From positions 254,794 through 318,793 of the forward strand of contig NZ_JBHSFP010000007.1 in assembly GCF_042654065.1 (NCBI RefSeq): a stretch of 64,000 nucleotides of DNA. The letters are read 5' to 3'. A model generated the notes under the pieces. It searched no databases. It saw only the letters and a list, made by a program, of their open reading frames with translations, and was not told where the DNA came from. Origin of the DNA: Sphaerisporangium dianthi (GTDB taxonomy: Bacteria; Actinomycetota; Actinomycetes; Streptosporangiales; Streptosporangiaceae). Made by a program: the position numbers and the translations under genes. How positions within the stretch are numbered: the first letter of the stretch is position 1; every line of letters begins with the position of its first letter. Positions 1-7,655 of this stretch are shown here, one piece after another.

Positions 1-139
1 GGCCGCGCACGTCGGCAACGCCCGGGCACAGGGCTGGTCGTGGGAGGCGATCGCCGCCGCCCTCGGCGTCCGGCGGCAGACGGCGCACAGGAAGCACGCC
101 CACCGGCTCACCGGCGACACCTCAGGGAGTGAGAGATGA
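1..139 (+). CDS. C-terminal end of a helix-turn-helix protein (truncated by window edge)
   Basis: Frame 2 is open from the left edge to a TGA at 137-139 and gives about 45 residues. The segment WSWEAIAAALGVRRQTAHRK reads as the recognition part of a helix-turn-helix domain, so this is probably a small DNA-binding protein whose N-terminus lies outside the window. Its stop overlaps the ATG of the next gene (ATGA at 136-139), which implies translational coupling and a shared job with the Clp N-domain protein. Pairs of an HTH protein and a ClpN protein are known in actinomycetes, but no function was inferred beyond DNA binding. The missing N-terminus prevents a family call. Confidence 0.7.
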   Translation, partial: AAHVGNARAQGWSWEAIAAALGVRRQTAHRKHAHRLTGDTSGSER

Positions 140-693
140 GCATGTTCGTCAGGTTCGCCCCGGCGGCGCGGCAGGCCATGATCAGGGCGGGCCTGCTCGC
201 CGTGGACGCGGGCCGCGCCGACCTCGACGAGGACGTCATCCTGCTGGCGCTGGCCGAGACCCGGCCCTTCGACGGGCCCCTGGACGGCTTCCGCCTGACC
301 CCCGAGACGGTCCGGGCCGCCATGGGGTCCGCGCCGGGCGACCGCGAGCTGCTCGCCACGCTGGGCGTCGATCTGGACGAGGTGCGGCGGCGGGTGGCCG
401 GGCTCGCGCGCACCGACGATCCGGCGCGCTGGTCCCTGCGGCGGTCGCGGTGGCGCCCGCTGCGCGTGACGCTCTCGGGGCCCGTCCACGACCTGCCGCT
501 CACCGCGAAGGCCAGGAAGGTCGTGGAGGTCGCCATGCACCGGCGCGGGCCGGCCTGCCGGGTGAGCGGCGAGGACCTGCTGTGCGGCCTGCTCGCCGAC
601 GGCGCCGGCCGATCGGTGCGCATCATGCGCGCCGGCGGCGTCGACTTCCGTCACCTGGCCGCGGGCCTCGGCTTCCTCCGCCAGGCCGCCTGA
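136..693 (+). CDS. Clp N-terminal (ClpN) domain protein
   Basis: The 185-residue product begins FVRFAPAARQAMIRAGLLAVDAG and has a second related half near residues 120-180 (LTAKARKVVEVAMHR... GEDLLCGLLAD). This fits two copies of the alpha-helical ClpN repeat, which in ClpA and ClpC binds adaptors or substrates. No AAA+ ATPase, Walker motif or protease domain is present, so it cannot be an unfoldase itself. The start ATG overlaps the stop of the upstream HTH gene and has GGGAGTGAG just before it. Together the pair may form a regulator whose ClpN half senses a partner protein. That role is inference; the domain call is from residue pattern only. Confidence 0.7.
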   Translation: MSMFVRFAPAARQAMIRAGLLAVDAGRADLDEDVILLALAETRPFDGPLDGFRLTPETVRAAMGSAPGDRELLATLGVDLDEVRRRVAGLARTDDPARWSLRRSRWRPLRVTLSGPVHDLPLTAKARKVVEVAMHRRGPACRVSGEDLLCGLLADGAGRSVRIMRAGGVDFRHLAAGLGFLRQAA

Positions 694-813
694 ACACCGC
701 CTCCCGGGCCGCCGCGCCCCCGTGACACCGCCACCGGCCTCGGCGGCCACCGGCCAGGCCGCCTGGACGCGCGGGCCCGGCCCCCGCACGAGCCCGCGCG
801 CCGGCTCCGGGGC

Positions 814-1620
814 TCACCCCCGGTGCCGGTCCACGAACGTCATGATCGTGTCCAGGACCTGCGGCCCGTGCGGAGTGTCGAACAGCCACGACGCGTGCGC
901 CGACTCGTCCTCGATGACGACGGCCTGCCGGTCGGGCGCGCGGGTGGCCGCGTCGTCGGCCTCACGCATGCGTTTCGGCCGGTCGGCGTCGTAGGCGCCG
1001 GCGATCTGCAGCAGCGGCACCGTGAGCCGGGCCGCCTCGTCGGGAAGGGGCGCGCCCGCGAGGGCGACCACCGCGGCGACGCGGTCCCCCAGTTTCAGGG
1101 CGGCGCTCACCGACAGCGTGCCGCCCATCGAGCCGCCGGCCAGGACCAGGCGCCGCACGCCGCGCTCCTTGCCCAGCCGCTCCGCCATGTCCACGATGTT
1201 GTCCTCCGGGATGGCTTCAAGGTCACGGGCGTACAGGAGCACGCGATAGCCGGAGGCCACCAGCCGGTCGGCCAGAGGGCGCCAGGTGCACGCGTTGCCG
1301 CCGCGCTCGTAGGAGATCACGACGCCCGTGGAGCCCTTGCCCATCACGACGCCGGGCAGGTCCTCCTTGCCGTAGGTGAAGATCTTGCCGTCGTCCTTGG
1401 TGTAGCACCCCGAGAGGTTCGGCCCCTTCGGGATCGGGCGCGCCGGGGACGGCGATGGGGTGGACGCCGGGGAGGCCGTGACCGCCGGCGTCGACGCGGG
1501 TGTGCCGGACGCCGCGGGACCGGAGCCGGCGGCCGGCCCGTTCGCGCTGGTCGTGCCCGTCTCACCGCCGCACGCGCTCAGCACCGTGACCAGTACCGCC
1601 AAGCCGACGATCGCTCGCAT
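814..1620 (-). CDS. alpha/beta-hydrolase lipoprotein
   Basis: This 268-residue protein has a signal peptide ending in a lipobox (LSAC, Cys17), so it should be anchored to the outer face of the membrane. A Ser/Thr/Pro/Ala-rich linker (residues 20-65) leads to an alpha/beta-hydrolase fold. The nucleophile elbow is AGGSMGG (Ser164), with likely partners Asp211 (GAYDADRP) and His242 (ESAHASW). The substrate is unknown; members of this group include dienelactone-hydrolase-like and lipase-like enzymes. The ATG at 1620 was chosen because GAGGT lies 6 bases upstream; a GTG two codons earlier is possible. It is divergent from a PadR gene, and the PadR operator at 1631-1654 sits directly in front of it, so it is the probable regulated target. 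Confidence 0.8.
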   Translation of the reverse strand: MRAIVGLAVLVTVLSACGGETGTTSANGPAAGSGPAASGTPASTPAVTASPASTPSPSPARPIPKGPNLSGCYTKDDGKIFTYGKEDLPGVVMGKGSTGVVISYERGGNACTWRPLADRLVASGYRVLLYARDLEAIPEDNIVDMAERLGKERGVRRLVLAGGSMGGTLSVSAALKLGDRVAAVVALAGAPLPDEAARLTVPLLQIAGAYDADRPKRMREADDAATRAPDRQAVVIEDESAHASWLFDTPHGPQVLDTIMTFVDRHRG

Positions 1621-1630
1621 GACCACCTCG

Positions 1631-1654
1631 CTCTATGTCTAAACTGACATAGAG
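1631..1654. promoter_or_regulatory. PadR-type operator between divergent genes
   Basis: The arms CTCTATGTC (1631-1639) and GACATAGAG (1646-1654) form a perfect 9-bp inverted repeat with a 6-bp spacer. The core reads ATGT-N8-ACAT, which is the published consensus for PadR-family repressors. It lies 11 bases upstream of the hydrolase start and about 24 bases upstream of the padR start, so one bound dimer could repress both genes. Confidence 0.75.
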
Positions 1655-1677
1655 CCGCACACTACACTCGGTGGGCG

Positions 1678-2220
1678 ATGCCATCAACACTTGGTTTCGC
1701 GATCCTGGCCGCGCTGGCCAAGGGCGCGAAGACCGGCTACGAGCTCACCGCGGTCATGAACCGCCCGGTGAGCTACTTCTGGACGGCCCGCCACAGTCAG
1801 ATCCACGCCGACCTGCAGAAACTGCTCACCGACGGCCTGGTGCGGTTCGAGGCCGAGCACGGGCCCGGGCCGCAGGGCAAGAAGGTCTACCACCTGACCT
1901 CCGAGGGCAGGGCGGTGCTGCGCGAGTGGGTCACCGAGCCGCCGCGCGCCCGCACCGAGCGCGACGAGCTGGTCCTGAAGACCTTCGCTTCCTGGCTCGC
2001 CGACCCGGCCGAGATGGCCGAGCTGTTCCGCGTCCAGCTGGCCCTGCACGAGGAGCGCATCGCCCATTACGAGCACCAGCAGGCGAGCTTCGAGCGCACC
2101 CCCGACCCCGGCGAGCCGGCCTTCGGAAATTACGCGACCCTGTGGTGCGGCCTCAGCTACGAACGCCACCGCGCCGCGTGGTGCCGATGGATGATCGAGC
2201 GCCTCGATCCGGCCGCATGA
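1678..2220 (+). CDS. PadR family transcriptional regulator
   Basis: The 180-residue protein has an N-terminal winged helix (residues 1-80, with GYELTAVMNRPVSYFW and the wing segment KKVYHLTSEGRAVL) and a C-terminal helical dimerisation region (about 90-175) with the HEERIAHYE and CGLSYERH patterns of the Vir_act_alpha_C domain. PadR proteins with this layout are ligand-responsive repressors, often of efflux or detoxification genes. The gene is divergent from a hydrolase lipoprotein gene and shares its operator. A TACACT hexamer at 1664-1669 lies 8 bases before the ATG, so the message may be leaderless or nearly so. The ligand cannot be read from the sequence. Confidence 0.9.
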   Translation: MPSTLGFAILAALAKGAKTGYELTAVMNRPVSYFWTARHSQIHADLQKLLTDGLVRFEAEHGPGPQGKKVYHLTSEGRAVLREWVTEPPRARTERDELVLKTFASWLADPAEMAELFRVQLALHEERIAHYEHQQASFERTPDPGEPAFGNYATLWCGLSYERHRAAWCRWMIERLDPAA

Positions 2221-2286
2221 TCGTCCCCGCCACGTCCCGCCGGCCGGCGGCGCCCGCCTTGACCTGCCGCACCACGGTCGTCCGCC

Positions 2287-2316
2287 TTGATATGGACGGC
2301 CGGAACATGCAAGAGT
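2287..2316 (+). promoter_or_regulatory. candidate sigma70-type promoter of the PfkB-type kinase gene
   Basis: TTGATA at 2287-2292 and AAGAGT at 2311-2316 are separated by 18 bases, 35 bases ahead of a GTG start that has GAGGAGG as its ribosome binding site. The -35 match is good, the -10 match is weak. Confidence 0.35.
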
Positions 2317-2350
2317 CTCACATCTTCGCACGTCGAGGAGGACCCCTGCC

Positions 2351-3538
2351 GTGTCAGCCCAGGCATACGACCCACTGGCCGGACGACGCAGCCCGGACGG
2401 GCCGGAGTTCGACGTGTTCACAGCGGGCACCGTCTTCTTGGACATCGTCTTCACGGGCCTTCTGGCCATGCCGGCCGCCGGCGCCGAGGTGTGGGCGGAC
2501 GGCATGGGGTCCTGCCCGGGCGGCATCGCCAACCTCGCCATCGCCTCCAGCCGCCTCGGGCTGCGCACCTCGATGGCCGCCGCGTTCGGCGACGACGACT
2601 ACGCCGACTTCAACTGGCGCATCCTGTCGGAGCAGGAGTCGGTCGACCTGTCGCGCTCGCGCCGGTTCCAGCAGTGGCACTCCCCGGTGACCGTCTCGAT
2701 GGCCGTCGACCGCGACCGCAGCATGGTCACCCACGGCCATCCCGCGCCCATGCCCATGACGCAGATGATCGGCCGCCCGCCCCGCTCGCGGGCCGTCATC
2801 GCACCGCTGTCGGCGGAGGAGCCTCTCGGCTCCGGCGACGAGCAGTGCAGCTGGGCCGATCTGGCGCGCAAGGACGGCGCGCTGGTCTTCGCCGACGTCG
2901 GCTGGGATCCCTCGGAGACCTGGTCGGCCACGGTGCTCGACCAGCTCTCGGTCTGCCACGCCTTCATGCCGAACGCCGTCGAGGCCATGGCCTACACGGG
3001 CACCGACACCCCGCGCGAGGCCCTGTACGCCATCGCCGACCGGGTGCCGCTCGCTGTGGTGACCGACGGCGCCAACGGCGCGATGGCCATCGACTCCACC
3101 ACCGGCGAGGAGGCCTACGCCCCCGCCCTGCGGGTGACCGCGCTCGACCCGACGGGGGCCGGCGACGTCTTCGGGGCCGGCCTCGTGCTCGGCACCCTGT
3201 CGGGCTGGCCGCTGGCCGACCGCCTGTCGTTCGCCGGGGTCTGCTCGGCCCTCGCCGTCCAGCAGTTCGGCGGTTCGCTCGCCGCCCCCGGCTGGGGGGA
3301 CATCGCCGACTGGTGGCACGAGGTGCGGGCGGCCTCCGCGAGCGGCCACAGCGGCGCCTACATCGACTCGCTGGCCCGCAGGTACGCCTTCCTGGACACG
3401 CTGGTGCCCGCCGTCCCCGTGGGCGCCGTGCGCCGCGCCGCCGCCACCATGTCCCGCCACGCCGACGTCGCGGGCGCCGCCGCGCCGGCCGGCCCGCAGG
3501 AGACCGCGAGCGAGACCGCCGGGAAGGACGCCGGCTGA
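2351..3538 (+). CDS. PfkB/ribokinase family carbohydrate kinase
   Basis: The protein has 395 residues, longer than the usual 300-330 of the family because of an N-terminal lead and a C-terminal tail of about 70 residues. Both family signatures are visible: the glycine-rich GSCPGGIANLAIASSRLG near residue 50 (substrate side) and DPTGAGDVFGAGL near residue 275, with the catalytic base Asp and the GAGD anion hole. It should phosphorylate a sugar or nucleoside with ATP in the cytoplasm; which one is not clear. The GTG start follows GAGGAGG by about 9 bases. It stands alone between padR and a secreted protein gene. Confidence 0.85.
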   Translation: MSAQAYDPLAGRRSPDGPEFDVFTAGTVFLDIVFTGLLAMPAAGAEVWADGMGSCPGGIANLAIASSRLGLRTSMAAAFGDDDYADFNWRILSEQESVDLSRSRRFQQWHSPVTVSMAVDRDRSMVTHGHPAPMPMTQMIGRPPRSRAVIAPLSAEEPLGSGDEQCSWADLARKDGALVFADVGWDPSETWSATVLDQLSVCHAFMPNAVEAMAYTGTDTPREALYAIADRVPLAVVTDGANGAMAIDSTTGEEAYAPALRVTALDPTGAGDVFGAGLVLGTLSGWPLADRLSFAGVCSALAVQQFGGSLAAPGWGDIADWWHEVRAASASGHSGAYIDSLARRYAFLDTLVPAVPVGAVRRAAATMSRHADVAGAAAPAGPQETASETAGKDAG

Positions 3539-3734
3539 ACGTTCGCGGCGGCGCCGGGCGCTCTCACCGCCCCGCACGGGCGTGTCCGGCCTCGCGGCGC
3601 GTCACCCGGCGGCCTACGCGGGGCGATGTGGCCGGGACGTCACCTTTGTCTACTCATACGTAAACCATCCGATGCGAGCGGCGGTCGAAGGATCTACCGT
3701 CAGCGGCCAACCGACCGACAGGCAAGGTGAGCCC

Positions 3735-4988
3735 ATGCGCGTGCTGACCGTGTTCCTCTCCGCCGTCCTGTTCACCGCGACCTACGCCGCGAGCCCCGCC
3801 GGGGCCGCGAGCGCCCCCGCCGCCGACACGGTGAACGTGACCTACCAGCGAGCCTCGTTCCACCAGGGCAAGGCCGAAGGCGTCGCCCCCGGCGCGACCC
3901 TCTCCTTCGCCCACCCCGTGGGCACCACCTCCTACACCGACGCCCTCGGCACCAAGAACTGGGAGTACGCCCGCTGGACCGGCAAGGAGCGGCCGATCGG
4001 CTTCGCCGCCACCGAGGCCGTCGCCTCCTGGAACGCCGACGTCCCCTCGGGAAGCTGGCTGCAGGTCGAGATGCGCGGCCGCAACTCCGCCGGGCAGACC
4101 AAGTGGTACGTGCTCGGCCGCTGGTCCTACGCCGAGGGCGACATCCTGCGGACCTCGGTGCCGAGCCAGGGCGACGACGACGGCTACGTCTCCGTCGACA
4201 CCTTCGTCGCCGCGGACGACCGGCCGATCACGAGCTACCAGCTGCGCCTCACGCTGTACCGCACGCCGGGCTCCCACGTGAGGCCGAAGGTGCGGGCGCT
4301 GGGCGCGATGGTCTCGGCCGCCCCCGACCGCGCGACCGTGCCGGTCAGCCCCGGCGGCGCCGCGTGGGGGGTCGAGCTGAACGTGCCGCGCCGCTCGCAG
4401 AACGTCCACGCCGGCCACTATCCCGAGTGGGACGGCGGCGGAGAGGCGTGGTGCAGCCCGACCTCCACCACGATGGTCCTCGGCTACTGGGGCAGGTGGC
4501 CGAGCCCGCGTGACACCGCGTGGGTGGACCCCGCGGACCCCGATCCCGAGGTCGACCACGCGGCCCGGTACACCTACGACCACGCCTACGAGGGCGCGGG
4601 CAACTGGCCGTTCAACACCGCCTACGCCGGCCGGTACGGCATGGAGGGGTTCGTCACCCGGCTGCGCTCGCTGACCGAGATGGAGCGCCTGATCGCCGCG
4701 GGCGTCCCGGTCGTGACCTCGCAGTCGTTCAAGAAGGAGGAGCTGCCCGGAGCCGGGTACAGCACCAACGGCCACCTCATGGTGATCATCGGCTTCACCG
4801 CGACCGGCGACGTGATCGCCAACGATCCGGCCTCGCCGGACGACGCCGCGGTGCGCCATGTGTACCCCAGGGCGAACTTCGAGAACGTCTGGCTGCGCGG
4901 CTCCAGCAGCCGCGGCATCGTGTACGTCATCCACCCGCCGAACCGCCCCCTGCCGCCCACCACCCCCGGCCTGCCCGCCAACTGGTGA
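3735..4988 (+). CDS. secreted peptidase C39-like family protein
   Basis: The 417-residue product starts with a Sec signal peptide (hydrophobic core 3-17, cleavage near ASA about residue 26). The first half is a beta-rich domain with repeated WSYAEGD-type and SYQLRLTLYR strands. The second half is a papain-like C39_2 domain: Cys240 in EAWCSPTSTTMVLGYWG, His347 in NGHLMVIIGFT, and Asp364 in VIANDPASPD form a plausible catalytic triad. The enzyme would act outside the cell on peptides or amide bonds. AAGGTGAG lies just ahead of the ATG at 3735; the frame is open farther upstream but without a signal peptide. It ends in a bidirectional terminator shared with the convergent polymerase gene. Confidence 0.8.
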   Translation: MRVLTVFLSAVLFTATYAASPAGAASAPAADTVNVTYQRASFHQGKAEGVAPGATLSFAHPVGTTSYTDALGTKNWEYARWTGKERPIGFAATEAVASWNADVPSGSWLQVEMRGRNSAGQTKWYVLGRWSYAEGDILRTSVPSQGDDDGYVSVDTFVAADDRPITSYQLRLTLYRTPGSHVRPKVRALGAMVSAAPDRATVPVSPGGAAWGVELNVPRRSQNVHAGHYPEWDGGGEAWCSPTSTTMVLGYWGRWPSPRDTAWVDPADPDPEVDHAARYTYDHAYEGAGNWPFNTAYAGRYGMEGFVTRLRSLTEMERLIAAGVPVVTSQSFKKEELPGAGYSTNGHLMVIIGFTATGDVIANDPASPDDAAVRHVYPRANFENVWLRGSSSRGIVYVIHPPNRPLPPTTPGLPANW

Positions 4989-5007
4989 CACCTCGCCCGG
5001 CGTCACC

Positions 5008-5042
5008 CGGCCGCCCGCCGCTCACCGAGCGGCGGGCGGCCG
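5008..5042. terminator. bidirectional hairpin terminator
   Basis: A perfect 16-bp stem (5008-5023 with 5027-5042) closes a 3-base ACC loop in the 58-base gap between two convergent genes. There is no U-tract, as is common in actinomycetes. It could stop transcripts from both sides. Confidence 0.75.
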
Positions 5043-5046
5043 CGCG

Positions 5047-6066
5047 TCAGCTCGAACCGGGCTCACCGGTGTCGGGCCTGGCCTTGCTGGGCTGGACGCG
5101 TCTGGGCTCGCCGGGCATCTTGGGGTAGTTGGGCGGATAGGGCATGTCTCCGCGCTCGTCCTCGGCGTACCACTCGAGCAGCGGCTCGATGGAGAATGCG
5201 CGGTCGTCGATCTCGGCGTGCACGTCGCCCAGCTCGGCGAAGCGCGCGGGAACGGTGCGGATGTCGAAGTCGCGTGGATCGGCGTCGGACAGCTCATCCC
5301 AGGTGAGCGGCGTCGAGACGGGGGCGTTCGGCCTCGCCCGCACGGAGTAGGCGCTCGCGATGGTGCGATCACGCGCGTTCTGGTTGTAGTCGATGAAGAC
5401 CTTCTCGCCGCGCTCTTCCTTCCACCAGGCGGTGGTGGTCAGGTCGGGGCGGCGGCGCTCGACCTCGCGGGCCAGGGCGATGGCGCTCTGGCGGACCTCG
5501 GTGAACGACCAGCGGCGCTCGATGCGCACGTTGATGTGGATGCCCCGGGTGCCCGAGGTCTTGGGGAAGCCGCGCATGCCGAGCTCGTCGAGGATCTCGC
5601 GCACGGCGAACGCCGTCGCGCGGGCGTCCTCGAAGTCGGTGCCCGGCTGGGGGTCGAGGTCGATGCGCAGCTCGTCGGGGTGCTCGACGTCGTCGGCGCG
5701 GGTGGGCCAGGGGTGGAAGTCGATCGTGCCCAGGTTGGCGCAGTAGGCGATGGCGGCGACCTCGGTGACCCGCAGCGCGTCGGCGCTGCGGCCGCTCGGG
5801 AAGCGGACGGTGACGGTCCGCAGCCAGTCGGGGTGACGGGGCGGGACGCGCTTTTGGTAGATCGCCTCGGTGAGCACGCCGTCGGGATGGCGCTTGAGGT
5901 AGGTGGGCCGGTCTCTGAGCGCGCGCAGCGCGCCCTCGCCGACGGACACGTAGTACTCGACCAGCTCGCGCTTGGTCGCGCCTATGCCGGGAAAGTAGAT
6001 CTTGTCGGGGTTGGTGACCTTGACGGTGCGGCCCCCGACGTTGAGCTCGATGAACGGCGACGCCAT
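5047..6066 (-). CDS. ligD: LigD-type DNA repair polymerase (stand-alone polymerase domain)
   Basis: The 339-residue protein matches the archaeo-eukaryotic primase-like polymerase domain of LigD. Catalytic acidic residues are Asp136 and Asp138 (RIDLDPQPG) and Asp226 (VFIDYNQN). The nucleotide-binding loop is KTSGTRGIHINV (169-180), and WWKEERGEK plus RARPNAPVSTPLTWDEL are family signatures. Such enzymes fill gaps or add ribonucleotides at double-strand break ends in non-homologous end joining with Ku and a ligase. Here the polymerase is a separate protein; a LigD-type ligase gene lies 33 kb away at 39209. No ku gene is in the window. The ATG at 6066 was preferred to a GTG at 6129 because the conserved N-terminus (SPFIELNVGGR) begins there. 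Confidence 0.9.
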   Translation of the reverse strand: MASPFIELNVGGRTVKVTNPDKIYFPGIGATKRELVEYYVSVGEGALRALRDRPTYLKRHPDGVLTEAIYQKRVPPRHPDWLRTVTVRFPSGRSADALRVTEVAAIAYCANLGTIDFHPWPTRADDVEHPDELRIDLDPQPGTDFEDARATAFAVREILDELGMRGFPKTSGTRGIHINVRIERRWSFTEVRQSAIALAREVERRRPDLTTTAWWKEERGEKVFIDYNQNARDRTIASAYSVRARPNAPVSTPLTWDELSDADPRDFDIRTVPARFAELGDVHAEIDDRAFSIEPLLEWYAEDERGDMPYPPNYPKMPGEPRRVQPSKARPDTGEPGSS

Positions 6067-6178
6067 GTCCCGACCGTACCCCGCGGCACCGACAGGAACC
6101 GGGCGGGCGGGCGCGCCGCGCCCGCTCACGAAGTGCTCACGTCCCCGCTCCGGGGGATCGCCCCCGCCGGCGCCCGCA

Positions 6179-6184
6179 TAGGCT
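6179..6184 (+). promoter_or_regulatory. -10 element of msrB (leaderless message)
   Basis: TAGGCT ends 7 bases before the msrB ATG. Transcription would start at or next to the A of the ATG, and no Shine-Dalgarno sequence is otherwise required. Confidence 0.55.
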
Positions 6185-6191
6185 TGGGGAC

Positions 6192-6596
6192 ATGGAAAAG
6201 GTGGTCAAGAGCGAGTCCGAATGGCGCGTCCAGCTGTCCCCCGAGGAGTTCCGCGTGCTCCGCCAGGCCGGCACCGAACCCGCCTACACAGGCGAGTACG
6301 TCGACACCAAGACCGAGGGGGTCTACTCCTGCCGCGCCTGCGGGGCCGAGCTGTTCCGGTCCGGCACCAAGTTCGAGTCGCACTGCGGGTGGCCGTCGTT
6401 CTTCGAGCCGTCGGAGTCCGACGCCGTGGTCCTCATCGAAGATCATTCTCTCGGCATGTCGCGCGTCGAGGTCCGGTGCGCGCGCTGCGACTCCCACCTC
6501 GGGCACGTCTTCCACGGTGAGGGCTACGCGACCCCCACCGACGATCGCTACTGCATCAACTCCGTGTCCCTGCGGCTGGTCCCCGCCGATTCCTGA
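6192..6596 (+). CDS. msrB: peptide-methionine (R)-S-oxide reductase MsrB
   Basis: This 134-residue enzyme reduces the R form of methionine sulfoxide in proteins, repairing oxidative damage in the cytoplasm. The four zinc ligands are Cys47 and Cys50 (CRAC) and Cys96 and Cys99 (CARC). The catalytic nucleophile is Cys121 in RYCINSVSL, and FESHCGWPSF (Cys65) is the family signature. The length is normal for the single-domain form. The gene is next to the haem block, an arrangement I recall from mycobacteria. A -10 box ends 7 bases before the ATG, so the mRNA is probably leaderless. Confidence 0.96.
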   Translation: MEKVVKSESEWRVQLSPEEFRVLRQAGTEPAYTGEYVDTKTEGVYSCRACGAELFRSGTKFESHCGWPSFFEPSESDAVVLIEDHSLGMSRVEVRCARCDSHLGHVFHGEGYATPTDDRYCINSVSLRLVPADS

Positions 6597-6707
6597 CCCG
6601 GTGCCCCCGCGCTTCCTTCACGGTCCCATATGCCCGATTCGTAACGGAAAGCCAGCGGAATGTAACGGTCAGCGAGTATTCATGCCCCGGTACGGGTAGA
6701 GCCACAA

Positions 6708-6736
6708 CCGGGCTCCCCGCCTCCGCGGGAGCCCGG
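6708..6736. terminator. hairpin downstream of msrB
   Basis: CCGGGCTCCC (6708-6717) and GGGAGCCCGG (6727-6736) form a perfect 10-bp stem with a 9-base loop, 110 bases after the msrB stop and 24 bases before a small open frame. It is most simply a terminator for msrB. Confidence 0.5.
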
Positions 6737-6759
6737 GTCCGGGTTCGCGTTGGAGCGGC

Positions 6760-6975
6760 GTGCACTTTCGCCACAGGTGGGAGACGATCGAGGCCATCGG
6801 CCAGGTGGTCATACAGCGCTGCGCGGTCTGCGGCAAGACCCGCGTGCGCGTGAGCAGCCCGCCGCCCCCGCCCGAGGCCGGGGCGGCGGACGGTCAGTTC
6901 GGGGCGGGGTGGGTCAGGCGGCATGACCTGTCGCCCGCGCCGAGGATGTTGGCGAGCACCGGGTTGCCGTTCTGA
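6760..6975 (+). CDS. possible small CxxC protein
   Basis: A 71-residue frame starts at GTG with GGAGCGG just upstream. Its N-terminal part (HFRHRWETIEAIGQVVIQRCAVCGKTR would be the core) pairs two His residues with a CAVC knuckle, like small one-knuckle zinc proteins in actinomycetes. Its last 82 bases overlap the 3' end of the opposite-strand gene, which weakens the case for the C-terminal half. Real translation may be limited to the first part. I do not recognise a named family. Confidence 0.4.
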   Translation: MHFRHRWETIEAIGQVVIQRCAVCGKTRVRVSSPPPPPEAGAADGQFGAGWVRRHDLSPAPRMLASTGLPF

Positions 6976-7520
6976 CCGAACTCCGCCTGGACGAACACCA
7001 CCGGATGCTGGTCGCCGACCTCCTGGACGAGGTACTCAAGGCCCCGCTTGCACAGGTCGATCGCCGATCTGGAGTTGTGCGCCGACTCGGGCAGGTCGGT
7101 GTAGATGCGCAGGTATTTGCCGACGGTCCTGATGTCGGTGATCCGCTTGACGGCCTTGTCGCGGACCCAGCGCTGCTTGAAGTAGCTCACCGCGCCGACG
7201 TCGGTGTGCTCGGAAGGGCCCGACGCGGTCCTCGCCGGGTCGCGGGCCTTCTTGGCCTTGGCGCCGGCGGCCCTGACCTGCGCGCCTCCCCCGGCCTGCG
7301 CCGGCGTGGCCGCGGGCGCGGACGCGACCTTCGGCGGGGTGGGCGCCGCGCCGGAGGCGGCCTGACCGCCGTCCGGCCGCAGGAACACCCCGCCGACCGC
7401 CAGGACCGCCACCGTGACGGCGGCGAGTCCCAAGAACCCCTCGAGAACGCGTGTACGGCGGGCCTTGCGCCGCCGATGTCCCCCTCGCCTGGACCGTGCC
7501 AGACTCTTGCCCCTGGTCAC
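6894..7520 (-). CDS. membrane-anchored protein of unknown function
   Basis: The protein has a very basic N-terminal tail (RSRRGGHRRRKARRTR), one membrane segment (LEGFLGLAAVTVAVLAVGG), an Ala/Pro-rich linker with GAKAKKARDPAR, and a globular C-terminal domain of about 110 residues (from SEHTDVGAVSYFKQRW to the end). Cys residues in SAIDLCKRG and GDRSCRLTH could pair. The positive-inside rule puts the C-terminal domain outside the cell. The GTG at 7520 was chosen because GTGAGG lies 6 bases upstream, giving 208 residues; a TTG at 7595 would add 25. No enzymatic motif is visible. It lies between msrB and hemQ with no sign of being in their operon. Confidence 0.7.
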   Translation of the reverse strand: MTRGKSLARSRRGGHRRRKARRTRVLEGFLGLAAVTVAVLAVGGVFLRPDGGQAASGAAPTPPKVASAPAATPAQAGGGAQVRAAGAKAKKARDPARTASGPSEHTDVGAVSYFKQRWVRDKAVKRITDIRTVGKYLRIYTDLPESAHNSRSAIDLCKRGLEYLVQEVGDQHPVVFVQAEFGQNGNPVLANILGAGDRSCRLTHPAPN

Positions 7521-7655
7521 CCTCTGCCTCACTTCGACACGGGAATCTCCCTGAGTATGCCAAAGATCGCATCCTCGCGCCGGTTGTTCCGTCAATGTGA
7601 TAGATGCGCCGTTTGAGGCTTGAGTGACAGATGCCCGATTTGCCGGGTTAGGCCG

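Noticed and set aside
4858..6699. Long plus-strand frame opposite the LigD polymerase gene
   Set aside because: It is an antisense frame kept open by high GC; the minus strand encodes a complete enzyme with catalytic motifs.
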